A DNA stretch of 32,674 nucleotides from Corallococcus interemptor (GTDB lineage Bacteria; Myxococcota; Myxococcia; Myxococcales; Myxococcaceae): contig NZ_RAWM01000104.1 of assembly GCF_003668875.1 (NCBI RefSeq), forward strand, positions 1-32,674, in the 5' to 3' direction. The notes under the pieces were generated by a model. It saw nothing but the letters and a program-made list of their open reading frames with translations. It did no database searches and was not told where the DNA came from. Shown here piece after piece: positions 1 to 7,370 of this stretch. The position numbers and the translations under genes are program-made. Each line of letters begins with the position of its first letter. Within the stretch, counting starts at the first letter, position 1.

Positions 1-121
1 CCCCCACCACCTGCACGTGGTACTGCTCCATCACCTTCAGTGCCCCCAGCAGTGTGTCTGTGGGAAAAACTGTGGCGATGAAGGACGACAACGCTTCCCT
101 GAAACCCCCGCCCTGCCCCAT
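1..121 (-). CDS. CBS-domain protein, N-terminal fragment (cut by window edge)
   Basis: Only the first 40 codons lie in the window; the gene runs off the left edge. The protein begins MGQGGGFREALSSF and continues with a segment (about residues 16-40, TVFPTDTLLGALKVMEQYHV) that matches the first half of a CBS domain: a Thr/Pro-containing turn, a helix with an L-x-A-L-x-x-M pattern, then a V-x-V-V-G strand. CBS domains usually sense adenine nucleotides and regulate an attached enzyme or channel. I chose the ATG at 121 because a good ribosome binding site (GGAGG) lies 8 nt upstream; an in-frame ATG at 151 lacks good spacing. What follows the CBS segment cannot be known from this window. Confidence 0.5.
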   Translation of the reverse strand, partial: MGQGGGFREALSSFIATVFPTDTLLGALKVMEQYHVQVVG

Positions 122-233
122 TTCCACGACCTCCCCGCGATGGACCCACATCCCCTGCAACTGTCCTGCCGTCCGGGGAAAGTCCGCGTGAGACACACCG
201 GCAATGGCCGGCCGGGGGGCGTAGACTGAAGGG

Positions 234-1292
234 GTGACATCACGACAGGCAACGGCACCCCGGTTGAGCCGGATGGCGGACCTCTTCACCAAGGCGGTGG
301 AGCGGAGCAAGGAGGGGTTGCTGACCCTCACCTTCAAGCCGGACGAGCTGTACCGGGTGCCCACGGACGACGGAGCGGCCATCGCGCTGGGGCGCTACCA
401 CCCTCGAGGGGAGCGCCGGTTCGCGGAGCCCGTCCTCCTGTGCCACGGGCTGGGAGCCAACCGCTTCCACATGGACTTCAACGAGCAGTACAGCCTGGCG
501 CGCTACCTGGCGCGGGCGGGGTTCGAGACCTGGGTCATCGAGCTGCGCGGCCGGGGCCTGGCGGGGGCCTGCGCGGACTGGAATTTTGATGATCAGGCAG
601 AACACGATGTGAGAACGGCTTTGCGCACCGTGATGTCCACGGGTGCCCAACAGGTTCTCTGGGTGGGCCACTCCAAGGGCGGGCTGATGCTCTACGCCCA
701 CCTGGCCAGGAACCCCCAGGCGCCGGTGAAGGCGGCGGTGTCCCTGGGCGCGCCCTTCACCTTCGCGGTGCAGCCGGGCTTGCGAGCGTTCGTGCAGCGG
801 GTGGAGCCGGTCCTCAAGCTCAAGGTCATCCCCACCCGGCGCGTCACCAGCATCGCCTTCTTCGGGGCGCCGCCGGGGCCGCTCACCCGGTACATGATGC
901 TGGCGGACAACATGGATCCGCAGGTGGTGCGCTGGGCCCTGGCCAACGTTCCGGCGGACGTGGCCGGCGGGGTGGGCCGGCAGTTCGCCCGGTGGATCAC
1001 CACCAGCCAGTTCACGACGTTCGACGGCAGCTTCGACTACCGCGAGCCGCTGGCCGGGGTGCGCATCCCCTTCCTGCTCATCGCCGGCAGCCGGGACCTG
1101 CTCGCGCCCCCCCTGGCGGTGGCCCGGGCGAAGGAGCACCTGGGCGGCCCGGTGAAGATGCTGGTGGCCGGGCGCGGCCACGGCTTCGCGGCGGACTACG
1201 GCCACGCGGACCTCATCCTGGGCCGCAAGGCGCCGGACGAAATCTTTCCCCAGGTGGAGGCCTTCCTGGCCTCCAACGCGACCCGGCTCTAA
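234..1292 (+). CDS. alpha/beta-fold hydrolase (lipase/esterase-like)
   Basis: This 352-aa protein carries the full alpha/beta hydrolase signature. There is an oxyanion segment LLCHGLGANR near residues 68-77, a nucleophile elbow WVGHSKGG with Ser147, an acid in IAGSRDLLAPP (Asp288), and a catalytic His most likely in YGHADLILG (His324). That last motif resembles the His-x-Asp motif of acid-lipase-like enzymes. I see no signal peptide, so it is probably cytoplasmic. The substrate cannot be told from sequence; an ester or thioester of a hydrophobic acid is the usual guess. The start is uncertain: GTG 234 has the AAGGGG directly abutting it, and ATG 273 (MADLFTKAVERS) gives a protein that begins where the conserved part begins. 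A hairpin follows the stop. Confidence 0.85.
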   Translation: MTSRQATAPRLSRMADLFTKAVERSKEGLLTLTFKPDELYRVPTDDGAAIALGRYHPRGERRFAEPVLLCHGLGANRFHMDFNEQYSLARYLARAGFETWVIELRGRGLAGACADWNFDDQAEHDVRTALRTVMSTGAQQVLWVGHSKGGLMLYAHLARNPQAPVKAAVSLGAPFTFAVQPGLRAFVQRVEPVLKLKVIPTRRVTSIAFFGAPPGPLTRYMMLADNMDPQVVRWALANVPADVAGGVGRQFARWITTSQFTTFDGSFDYREPLAGVRIPFLLIAGSRDLLAPPLAVARAKEHLGGPVKMLVAGRGHGFAADYGHADLILGRKAPDEIFPQVEAFLASNATRL

Positions 1293-1310
1293 GGGGGCGC
1301 GGGTTGTCCG

Positions 1311-1339
1311 GGCCCTCCCGGCGTGCTACCCGGAGGGCC
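1311..1339 (+). terminator. Hairpin after the hydrolase gene, possible terminator
   Basis: Arms GGCCCTCCCGG (1311-1321) and CCGGAGGGCC (1330-1339) pair over ten bases with one bulged C and a loop of about 8 nt, starting 18 nt after the hydrolase stop. There is no U tract, which is common in GC-rich genomes, so its termination role is inferred. Confidence 0.4.
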
Positions 1340-1454
1340 GCTCCATGGGCCCATCCGTTCGCTTCCCATCCCGGCCATGACGTCCCGCTTGAAAGCCTGG
1401 CGGCCGGACGCCACCGTGGAAGGTCCCCCGTCCCCTCTCCCGAGGCCCCCGCGC

Positions 1455-2453
1455 ATGCGTCCCGCTTCCTTCCGCGCCTCCCTGCTGTCGTGTTCCGCTG
1501 CGCTCGCGCTCGGAGTCCTCGGACTGACGGGCTGCCGGCCGCAGGCCCAGGAGGGGCCGGACCCCACGGTGGTGGCCACCGTGAACGGTGAGTCGCTCAG
1601 CCGCACGGACTTCGAACAGGAGCTGGCGCGGGAGCTGGCCACCACGGAGGGGCCGGAGCCCACGCCCGAAGAGGTGGAGCCCTTCAAGCGGGCGCTCGTG
1701 GACACGCTGGTGAAGCGGATGCTGCTGCTCCAGGCCGCCAAGCAGAACAACATCGCCGTGACGCCCGAAGAGGTGGACCGGGGCGTGCTGCGGCTGTCGG
1801 GCGACTACCCGGCGGGCAACTTCAATGAAGTGCTCGCCCAGGGGCAGCTGTCCATGGCGGAGCTGCGCGCTCGCGAGGCCAGCCGGCTCACCATCGAGAA
1901 GCTCTTCACGAACCACGTCTACTCGCGCGTGGCGGTGACGGAGGAGGAGCTGCGCGCGTACTACGCGGCGCATGAGGCGGACTTCCAGGAGCCGGAGGAG
2001 GTCCACGCGGCCCAGATGGTGGTGAAGGGGCTGGATGAGGCCCGCAAGCTCCAGGCGCAGCTGAAGGCGGGCAAGAAGTTCTCCGACCTCGCCCGGCGCT
2101 ACTCGCTCAGCGCGGACGCCAAGGTGGGGGGCGACCTGGGCTTCTTCCCCCGGGGACAGATGCCGCCGGCCTTCGACGAGGTGGTATTCAAGCTGGGGGT
2201 GGGGCAGGTTTCGGACGTGGTGTCCACGGAGTACGGCTACCACCTGTTCAAGGTGCTGGAGCGCAAGGCGCCAAGGAAGCGCGAGCTGGCGGAGGTGCGC
2301 GCGAAGGTGGAGGGGCGCCTCTTGGAGGCCAAGCGGGCGGCGGCGCAGGAGGCCTTCGAGAAGGACCTCCGGGACAAGGCGCAGGTGGTGGTGAACGAGG
2401 CCACGCTGCAGACCATCCGCGGGCGGCCGGCGCCGCAGGCGGCGGCGAAGTGA
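1455..2453 (+). CDS. PpiC/parvulin-type peptidyl-prolyl isomerase, lipoprotein
   Basis: The 332-aa product begins with a lipoprotein signal peptide ending in the lipobox LTGC (Cys27), so it should be anchored to a membrane on the periplasmic side. It then has a SurA-N-like helical chaperone part (VVATVNGESLSRTDFEQEL and the following helices) and one parvulin domain in the C-terminal half, recognised by EVHAAQMVVK, FSDLARRYSLS, GGDLGFFPRGQMPPAFDEVVF and GYHLFKVLERK. Parvulins assist folding of exported and outer-membrane proteins by proline isomerisation. An open frame extends upstream to 1323, but the signal peptide fixes the start at ATG 1455. It is followed at 65 nt by a second, SurA-like parvulin and then pdxA, so the three probably form one operon. 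Architecture resembles PrsA/SurA hybrids; the exact client is unknown. Confidence 0.85.
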   Translation: MRPASFRASLLSCSAALALGVLGLTGCRPQAQEGPDPTVVATVNGESLSRTDFEQELARELATTEGPEPTPEEVEPFKRALVDTLVKRMLLLQAAKQNNIAVTPEEVDRGVLRLSGDYPAGNFNEVLAQGQLSMAELRAREASRLTIEKLFTNHVYSRVAVTEEELRAYYAAHEADFQEPEEVHAAQMVVKGLDEARKLQAQLKAGKKFSDLARRYSLSADAKVGGDLGFFPRGQMPPAFDEVVFKLGVGQVSDVVSTEYGYHLFKVLERKAPRKRELAEVRAKVEGRLLEAKRAAAQEAFEKDLRDKAQVVVNEATLQTIRGRPAPQAAAK

Positions 2454-2518
2454 AGGATTTTTCCGGGGGCCCGGCGGTTGGGCGCCCCGGTGTCATGGTG
2501 TTCAAGAGGGTCGTTGCG

Positions 2519-3490
2519 ATGAAGAACCTGGTGGCGTTCCTGGCGGCGGTGATGCTCCTGGCGGGTGGCACGTCCGCCCGCGCGGAGCTGGTGGACAGGG
2601 TGGCGGCGGTGGTGAACCGCGACATCATCCCGCTGTCGGAGGTGCAGCAGCGCGCCGCGCCGGAGCTCCAGCGCGTGAACTCCGAAATCGACCCGCACAA
2701 GCGCGCCGAGGCCCGCGCGCAGCTGATGAAGGCCGCGCTGGACACGCTCATCGGCGAGAAGCTGATGGAGGGCGAGGTCCAGCAGTTGGGCATCACCACC
2801 ACCGACGCGGAGGTGGATGAGCTGGTGCAGGACGTGCTCAAGCAGAACAACGTCAGCGACATCACCCAGTTCGAGCAGCTGCTCAAGAACGAAGGGTTCA
2901 CGCTCGCCAGCTACAAGGACATGCTGCGCAAGCGCGTGGTGCGCGACAAGCTCTTGCGCATGAAGGTGGGCCCCAAGGTGAAGGTCACCGAGGAGGACCT
3001 GAAGGCCGCGTACACGCAGTACACGCGCCTGGAGAGCGAGGACGTGGAGGTGCACGCCCGCCACATCCTGGTGCAGGTGGACCCCAAGGCCACGCCTGAA
3101 CAGGTGGCCGCCGCGAAGCAGAAGGCGGAGGGCATCCTGCAGGAGGCCCGCCGGCCGGGCATGGACTTCGCGGCCCTGGCGCGCGCCCGCAGCGAGGGCC
3201 CCAGCGCGTCGGACGGCGGTGACCTGGGCTACTTCAAGCGCGGCGTGATGGTGCCCGCCTTCGAGAAGGCCGCCTTCAACCTCAAGGAGGGCGAGGTCAG
3301 CGAGCCCATCCGCACCAACTTCGGCTGGCACATCCTCAAGGTGGAGGAGCGCCGCAACGTGTCCGTGGCCTCCTACGAGGAGATGAAGCCCAAGCTGGAG
3401 TCCAAGCTGCTCAACGACAAGACGGAGAAGTTCCTGGACCAGTACGTCCAGGAGCTGCGCTCGAAGGCCAACGTCGAAGTGAAGATGTGA
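2519..3490 (+). CDS. SurA-like periplasmic chaperone / peptidyl-prolyl isomerase
   Basis: This 323-aa protein starts with a Sec signal peptide (MKNLVAFLAAVMLLAGGTSARA, cleavage after ARA) and continues with the SurA N-terminal signature ELVDRVAAVVNRDIIPLSEVQQR. A single parvulin domain lies near residues 175-290, with VEVHARHILVQVD, FAALARARSEGPSASDGGDLGYFKRG and FGWHILKVEER. Classical E. coli SurA has two parvulin domains; this one has one, as is usual in deltaproteobacterial-type SurA homologues. It should chaperone outer-membrane proteins through the periplasm. The start is set by an AGAGGG site 8 nt before ATG 2519 and by the signal peptide. Its last codons overlap the pdxA start (GTGA), the same gene pairing as surA-pdxA in E. 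coli. Confidence 0.87.
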   Translation: MKNLVAFLAAVMLLAGGTSARAELVDRVAAVVNRDIIPLSEVQQRAAPELQRVNSEIDPHKRAEARAQLMKAALDTLIGEKLMEGEVQQLGITTTDAEVDELVQDVLKQNNVSDITQFEQLLKNEGFTLASYKDMLRKRVVRDKLLRMKVGPKVKVTEEDLKAAYTQYTRLESEDVEVHARHILVQVDPKATPEQVAAAKQKAEGILQEARRPGMDFAALARARSEGPSASDGGDLGYFKRGVMVPAFEKAAFNLKEGEVSEPIRTNFGWHILKVEERRNVSVASYEEMKPKLESKLLNDKTEKFLDQYVQELRSKANVEVKM

Positions 3491-4533
3491 GCGCGGTGGC
3501 CACGGCGGACGCGCGGCCCCGCGTGGGCATCTCGCTGGGGGACGTGTCGGGCATCGGGCCGGAGGTGACGGCCCTGGCGCTGGCGAAGCCCTCGGTGCGC
3601 CGCGCGCTGGTGCCCGTCGTGTTCGGAGACGGACCCGCGCTGGAGGGCTTCCCCCTCTTCCGCCGCTTCCCTCGCGTGGCCCTGGAGGAGCTGGGCCGCA
3701 CGCAGGGGCCCGCCGTGGTGGAGGTGACGCACCTTCCAGCGAAGCACCGCGTGCCGGGCAAGCCCTCGCGTGAGGGCGGCAAGGCGCAGTACGCGTACGT
3801 GCGGGCCGCCATCGACGCGATGCGCGCGGGCTCGGTGGACGCGCTGTGCACCGCGCCCGTGTCGAAGGAGGAGATTTCCCGCGCGGGCATCCCGTTCATG
3901 GGCCACACGGAGGTGCTGGCGGACGCGTTCGGCGTGGACGTGCTGATGATGATGGACGGGCCGCGCGTGCGCATCGCGCTGGCGACGAACCACGTCCCCA
4001 TCTCCGAGCTGCCGAAGCTGCTCACGGTGGAGAAGCTGGTGGCGCAGCTGCAGCTGTTGTCACGCAGCCTGGAGCCCGTGGTGGGCCGCAAGCCGCGCAT
4101 CGCCGTGCTGGGGCTCAACCCGCACGCGGGCGAAGGCGGCATGCTGGGACGCGAGGAGGTGGAGGTGATTGGCCCCGCCATCCGCCAGGCCCGCGCGAAG
4201 CGGGTGGACGCGCACGGGCCCATCCCCGCGGACGGCCTGTTCGCGCGGCCCGACGAAGTGGGCGCGAAGTACGACGTGGTGCTGGCCATGTACCACGACC
4301 AGGGGCTCATCCCCGCCAAGGCGCTGGACTTCGAGCGCACGGTGAACGTGACGCTGGGCCTGCCGGTGCCGCGCACGTCGCCGGACCACGGCACCGCCTA
4401 TGCGATCGCCGGCACGGGCACGGCCAGCTGCGTGCCCATGATGGAAGCGCTGCTCAAGGCGGCCCGGCTTTCTTCGGGAGCCGCGCGGACAGGTGCCTCG
4501 CGAGGTCCTCGCCGTCCTCCTTCGGGTCGATGA
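3487..4533 (+). CDS. pdxA: 4-hydroxythreonine-4-phosphate dehydrogenase
   Basis: PdxA oxidises 4-phosphohydroxy-threonine in the DXP-dependent route to pyridoxal phosphate. Family landmarks are present: GISLGDVSGIGPEV (residues 14-27), APVSKEEISRAGIPFMGHTE, GLNPHAGEGG, PADGLF, MYHDQGLIP and TSPDHGTAYAIAGTG. The three divalent-metal ligands known in E. coli PdxA correspond to His169, His213 and His270, all retained. Length (348 aa) is slightly above the usual ~330 because of a basic tail (GASRGPRRPPSGR) that runs into the opposite-strand gene, giving an 80-bp convergent overlap. The GTG start at 3487 shares 4 nt with the surA-like stop, which indicates translational coupling. Confidence 0.95.
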   Translation: MSAVATADARPRVGISLGDVSGIGPEVTALALAKPSVRRALVPVVFGDGPALEGFPLFRRFPRVALEELGRTQGPAVVEVTHLPAKHRVPGKPSREGGKAQYAYVRAAIDAMRAGSVDALCTAPVSKEEISRAGIPFMGHTEVLADAFGVDVLMMMDGPRVRIALATNHVPISELPKLLTVEKLVAQLQLLSRSLEPVVGRKPRIAVLGLNPHAGEGGMLGREEVEVIGPAIRQARAKRVDAHGPIPADGLFARPDEVGAKYDVVLAMYHDQGLIPAKALDFERTVNVTLGLPVPRTSPDHGTAYAIAGTGTASCVPMMEALLKAARLSSGAARTGASRGPRRPPSGR

Positions 4534-4774
4534 GCTTCGCGTGCGTGCCCCGCGCCGTTGAGTCGGGGACCACGAGCACGGTGACCTTCCCCGTGGGGCA
4601 GTGACCCAGACAGGACGCGGGGATGAGCTGCGTCCTGTCCGCCAGGCCGTGGGCCTTGAGGGCTTCGCGCACGCGCCGCGGCAGGTCCACCCCGCCTGCG
4701 TCCACCGGCAGCCTCATCAGGCAACGGTGACACAGGTGCAACTCGATGGGGTCTGCTTCCTCCCGCGCGGCCAT
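4454..4774 (-). CDS. thioredoxin-like (2Fe-2S) ferredoxin-domain protein
   Basis: The 106-aa protein has four cysteines arranged as LCHRC near residues 14-18 and SCLGHCPTGKV near 54-64. This is the layout of small thioredoxin-fold 2Fe-2S proteins related to the NuoE-type domain and DUF1636 metal-binding proteins. It likely carries a 2Fe-2S cluster and acts in electron transfer or metal handling in the cytoplasm; no partner oxidoreductase is adjacent. It is the last gene of a three-gene minus-strand run (ArsR, AHSA1, this), 8 nt after the AHSA1 stop, and its 3' end overlaps pdxA by 80 bp. No strong ribosome binding site precedes the ATG, which fits coupling to the upstream gene. Confidence 0.7.
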   Translation of the reverse strand: MAAREEADPIELHLCHRCLMRLPVDAGGVDLPRRVREALKAHGLADRTQLIPASCLGHCPTGKVTVLVVPDSTARGTHAKLIDPKEDGEDLARHLSARLPKKAGPP

Positions 4775-4782
4775 GCGGCAAT

Positions 4783-5268
4783 CTAACGCTGGAACCGCTT
4801 GTCGAGCTTGCGAAGCTGGCTCTCCCAGCCCGCGGACGTGCGCTGCGTCCACTCCTGGCTGTGCATGGTGTCGATGGTCACCGTCATCCGCACGGTGTCG
4901 CCCTTCGCCTGGAGCTCCACCACCGAGGAGGCGGTGTACGGCGCGATGCCGGGGATGAAGTCCACCGCGTGCCGGTACGCGAGCCGCGTCCTGGGCGTCA
5001 GCTCCGTGTACGTGAAGCTGCTCGGGGTGGCCAACGGCATGCCCGCCTGCTTCATGAAGGCCACCGTCTCCGGCGCGGTGGCGATCATGTCGTAGCGCAG
5101 CAGGCCCCCAGGACGCGCGTCGAGTTCGTGCACCTTCACGGAGAAGCCCTCCGGGCCCCACCAGGACTCGAAGCCGTCCTTCGTCGTCCACAGCTCCCAG
5201 ACTTCGTCGAGCGTCGCCAGGTAGGTGCGCTCGAAGGTGATGGTGCTGGGCTTCGTATTCGTCGTCAT
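4783..5268 (-). CDS. SRPBCC / AHSA1-domain protein
   Basis: This 161-aa protein is a single START-like (SRPBCC) domain of the AHSA1 subgroup, recognised by the N-terminal FERTYLATLDEVWELWTT, the W-W-G-P-E-G-F motif near residues 36-42 (SWWGPEGF), and VHELDARPGGLLRYDM. These proteins form a hydrophobic cavity and may bind small ligands; bacterial members are often encoded with ArsR regulators, exactly as here. The start codon overlaps the stop of the upstream ArsR gene by 4 nt (ATGA), so the two are translationally coupled. The ligand is unknown. Confidence 0.85.
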   Translation of the reverse strand: MTTNTKPSTITFERTYLATLDEVWELWTTKDGFESWWGPEGFSVKVHELDARPGGLLRYDMIATAPETVAFMKQAGMPLATPSSFTYTELTPRTRLAYRHAVDFIPGIAPYTASSVVELQAKGDTVRMTVTIDTMHSQEWTQRTSAGWESQLRKLDKRFQR

Positions 5269-5615
5269 GGGGGTTCCTCCTCGGATTTGGGGGTGCCCAT
5301 GCGTGCCTTGCGTCTTCGCTCGAGCGCCTGGCCGAACCGGTCGAGCCGGGCCTCCCAGAGGCCGCGATACCCGGTGACCCAGGCCTCCAGCTCCTGAAAG
5401 GGCTCCGGGCGAAGCGAGTACAGCCGCTTCGTGCCCTCGGGGCGGACCTGGACGAAGCCCGCCTCCTGGAGGATGCCCAGGTGACGGGAGACACCCGACT
5501 GCTGGATGTCCACCCGGGCCACCAGGTCGTTCACCGACAGCTCGCCGCCCTTCAGCGCCTCGACGATGCGGCGGCGCGTGGGGTCGGCCAGGGTCTGGAA
5601 GACGTCAACATTCAT
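5265..5615 (-). CDS. ArsR-family winged-helix transcriptional regulator
   Basis: The 116-aa product has the compact ArsR winged helix: DVFQTLADPTRRRIVEAL at the N terminus, the helix-turn-helix NDLVARVDIQQSGVSRHLGILQEAG, and the wing VRPEGTKRLYSLRP, followed by a C-terminal helix. No CxC or similar metal-binding cysteine motif is present, so it belongs to the non-metal group that is usually coupled to SRPBCC/AHSA1 proteins. I start it at ATG 5615 (MNVDVF) because a 20-bp palindrome abuts that codon; in-frame ATG 5621 is an alternative. It probably represses its own operon (ArsR, AHSA1, ferredoxin-like). Confidence 0.87.
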   Translation of the reverse strand: MNVDVFQTLADPTRRRIVEALKGGELSVNDLVARVDIQQSGVSRHLGILQEAGFVQVRPEGTKRLYSLRPEPFQELEAWVTGYRGLWEARLDRFGQALERRRKARMGTPKSEEEPP

Positions 5616-5635
5616 GGACATGTATATGCATATCC
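5616..5635. promoter_or_regulatory. 20-bp imperfect palindrome, candidate ArsR operator
   Basis: Eight of ten base pairs are symmetric in this 20-bp site, whose left half begins GGACATG and whose right half ends CATATCC; inside it is a perfect 10-bp palindrome ATATGCATAT at 5624-5633. It is AT-rich in an otherwise GC-rich region and sits directly upstream of the regulator's start codon. ArsR-family dimers bind such inverted repeats, so an autoregulatory operator is likely but inferred. Confidence 0.5.
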
Positions 5636-5656
5636 GTGAATGTTTCGATTGTCCAA

Positions 5657-7153
5657 CTAGAAGACGAAGGGGTAGCGGACGGGGGCGTTCATCGCGACGC
5701 GGTGCACGGGGAACTTCCAGCCGCGCACCTGGTCCTCGATGCAGCCGGCGAGCGGGGAGCCCTTCAGCGCCTCGGTCTCCATGGCGACGCCGGACACGGC
5801 GCCGGTGGTGTCCACGGACCAGCGCATCTGGAAGCGGCCGCCGTTCTCCAGCGCGGTGCCGGTCTTGAAGTTCTGGACGCAGGCGGCGATGGCGGGCTGG
5901 TTCGTGACGACGACGTTGGTGATGTCTCCCGGCGTGAGGTTCTCGCGCTCGGACGTCGGCGCGGGCGGGATGTAGACGGTCTTCTCCTGGGCCTGCTTCG
6001 GGGCGGCGGCCTCGGCGCCTTCCGCGTCGTCGGTGAAGCCCAGCTCGCGGGCGAAGTCCTCGTCGATTTCGGACTCCGGCTGCGCGGCTTCCTCGGCCTC
6101 GGCTTCGGCGGCGGCCTGACGGGCCCGGGCCATCTCCTCCTCGGAGATCTCGCTGCCGAAGGACATCTCGCGGACCTCGGCGGTGTCCTCGGGGGCTTCG
6201 AGCGTGGCCGCGCGCTGGGCCACGGGAGCCTTCTTCTTCGTCACCGGGGCGGGCTGCGTGGGCGCGGCCGGTTCCGGTGCCAGCGTCTGAAGGCCGGTGG
6301 TCAGGCCCGCGCTCGCCGGGCCCGCGAGGACGGGCGCGTTCGGCGTGAGGGCCTGCGCGGCGCGCTGCGCGTCCGTCAGCGCGGGCGTGTTCACGGCGCC
6401 CGCGATGGACTGCGCGAAGTCCGGCGAGGAGGTCTGCGGAGTCACGGCGCTCGGCTGGCTCGGTTGAGCCATCGTGACGGCCTGCACGCCGACGGTCCGC
6501 GGAGTGACGGCCACCACGGACTGCGCTTGCGGCACGGGCCGCGGACCATCCTTCGCGGTGAGGCGCAGGCCCGCGACGACGAGCAGGCCCGCGGCGAGCG
6601 CGCCCATGGCCACGGCGCTGACGAAGGACATGGGGCTCATGCCGAGGATGCGCGTGGACGCATCGTCGATGGCGGGCGGCGGAGGCTCGGGCGCCACGGG
6701 GGCGTACGGCATCCACGGCTGCGGCGCGTAGGCTTCGGCCGGAGAGCCGGGCGTGGCCCAGACGGGCGGCGGCGCGGCGTCCCACGACGTCACGGCGCCG
6801 CAGGAGTTCTCCTGGGGAGCGCTGGACGAAGGCTCCTCCGCGCGCAGCCACTCCGGGATGACGATGTTCGCGGCCTCGGCGGACAGCGTGAGCTGGGGCT
6901 CCACGTTGTCGTTGGAGGGCTGCGGCAGCGACTGGAGCCAGGACTCCTCCGTGGAGGCCAGGTCGAGCAGCGTGCGCAGCGGGCCGGTGGCGAAGGACTC
7001 CGGCACGGTCACTTCTTCTTCGGAGGGCTCGGAGGCGAGCGCGCGGTCGAGGCACGCATCCAGCTCGGCTTCGAAGGACTCGGGGTCGCGGGAGAAGTCC
7101 GAACCGCCCACCTGCGCCCGCGAAGACACATCGCCCGTCAGTAGCTCGCTCAC
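5657..7153 (-). CDS. AgmX/PglI C-terminal-domain (TonB-like) membrane protein
   Basis: The 498-aa protein has an acidic cytoplasmic N-terminal part (about 1-170), a single membrane segment (FVSAVAMGALAAGLLVVAGL, about 175-200), a long Ala/Pro/Gln/Glu-rich linker, and a C-terminal domain of about 95 residues starting TPGDITNVVVTNQPAIAACV and ending FPVHRVAMNAPVRYPFVF. That C-terminal domain is the AgmX/PglI type found widely in myxobacteria. It resembles the TonB C-terminal fold (GRFQMRWSVDTTGAVSGV, then a conserved Cys and a W-K-F-P). Such proteins are thought to span the periplasm; in Myxococcus, related genes affect gliding motility. GTG 7153 is chosen for the GGAGGG before it. The operator and arsR gene lie just downstream on the same strand. 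Confidence 0.72.
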   Translation of the reverse strand: MSELLTGDVSSRAQVGGSDFSRDPESFEAELDACLDRALASEPSEEEVTVPESFATGPLRTLLDLASTEESWLQSLPQPSNDNVEPQLTLSAEAANIVIPEWLRAEEPSSSAPQENSCGAVTSWDAAPPPVWATPGSPAEAYAPQPWMPYAPVAPEPPPPAIDDASTRILGMSPMSFVSAVAMGALAAGLLVVAGLRLTAKDGPRPVPQAQSVVAVTPRTVGVQAVTMAQPSQPSAVTPQTSSPDFAQSIAGAVNTPALTDAQRAAQALTPNAPVLAGPASAGLTTGLQTLAPEPAAPTQPAPVTKKKAPVAQRAATLEAPEDTAEVREMSFGSEISEEEMARARQAAAEAEAEEAAQPESEIDEDFARELGFTDDAEGAEAAAPKQAQEKTVYIPPAPTSERENLTPGDITNVVVTNQPAIAACVQNFKTGTALENGGRFQMRWSVDTTGAVSGVAMETEALKGSPLAGCIEDQVRGWKFPVHRVAMNAPVRYPFVF

Positions 7154-7370
7154 GCCACCCTCCCCGCCGCCCGTACCGCGCCAGACCGCCCCAACCACCG
7201 ACTCACTGCCAGGGGGCCGATGTTAGGGACGCCCCCCGTTCGCGCTACCGCGAGCGTCCGCCGGTGAACGCTCCAGCGGTCATTTGCCCCCGAACGAGGC
7301 CCGAAACGTAAGGCCGCGCACTCCACATTGTGCGCCGGTGTGCCGACAGGGTCCGGCTTTCCACAGCTGC

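Noticed and set aside
5616-7055. Fusion of the ArsR regulator with a 480-residue N-terminal extension in one long minus-strand frame
   Set aside because: The extension is in a different frame from the AgmX-type gene there and lacks sense; the regulator begins at 5615 with its operator directly upstream.
7154-7370. Imperfect GC hairpins and possible promoter boxes between the aldo/keto reductase and AgmX-type genes
   Set aside because: Boxes are too degenerate and stems too short to distinguish from chance in this GC content.
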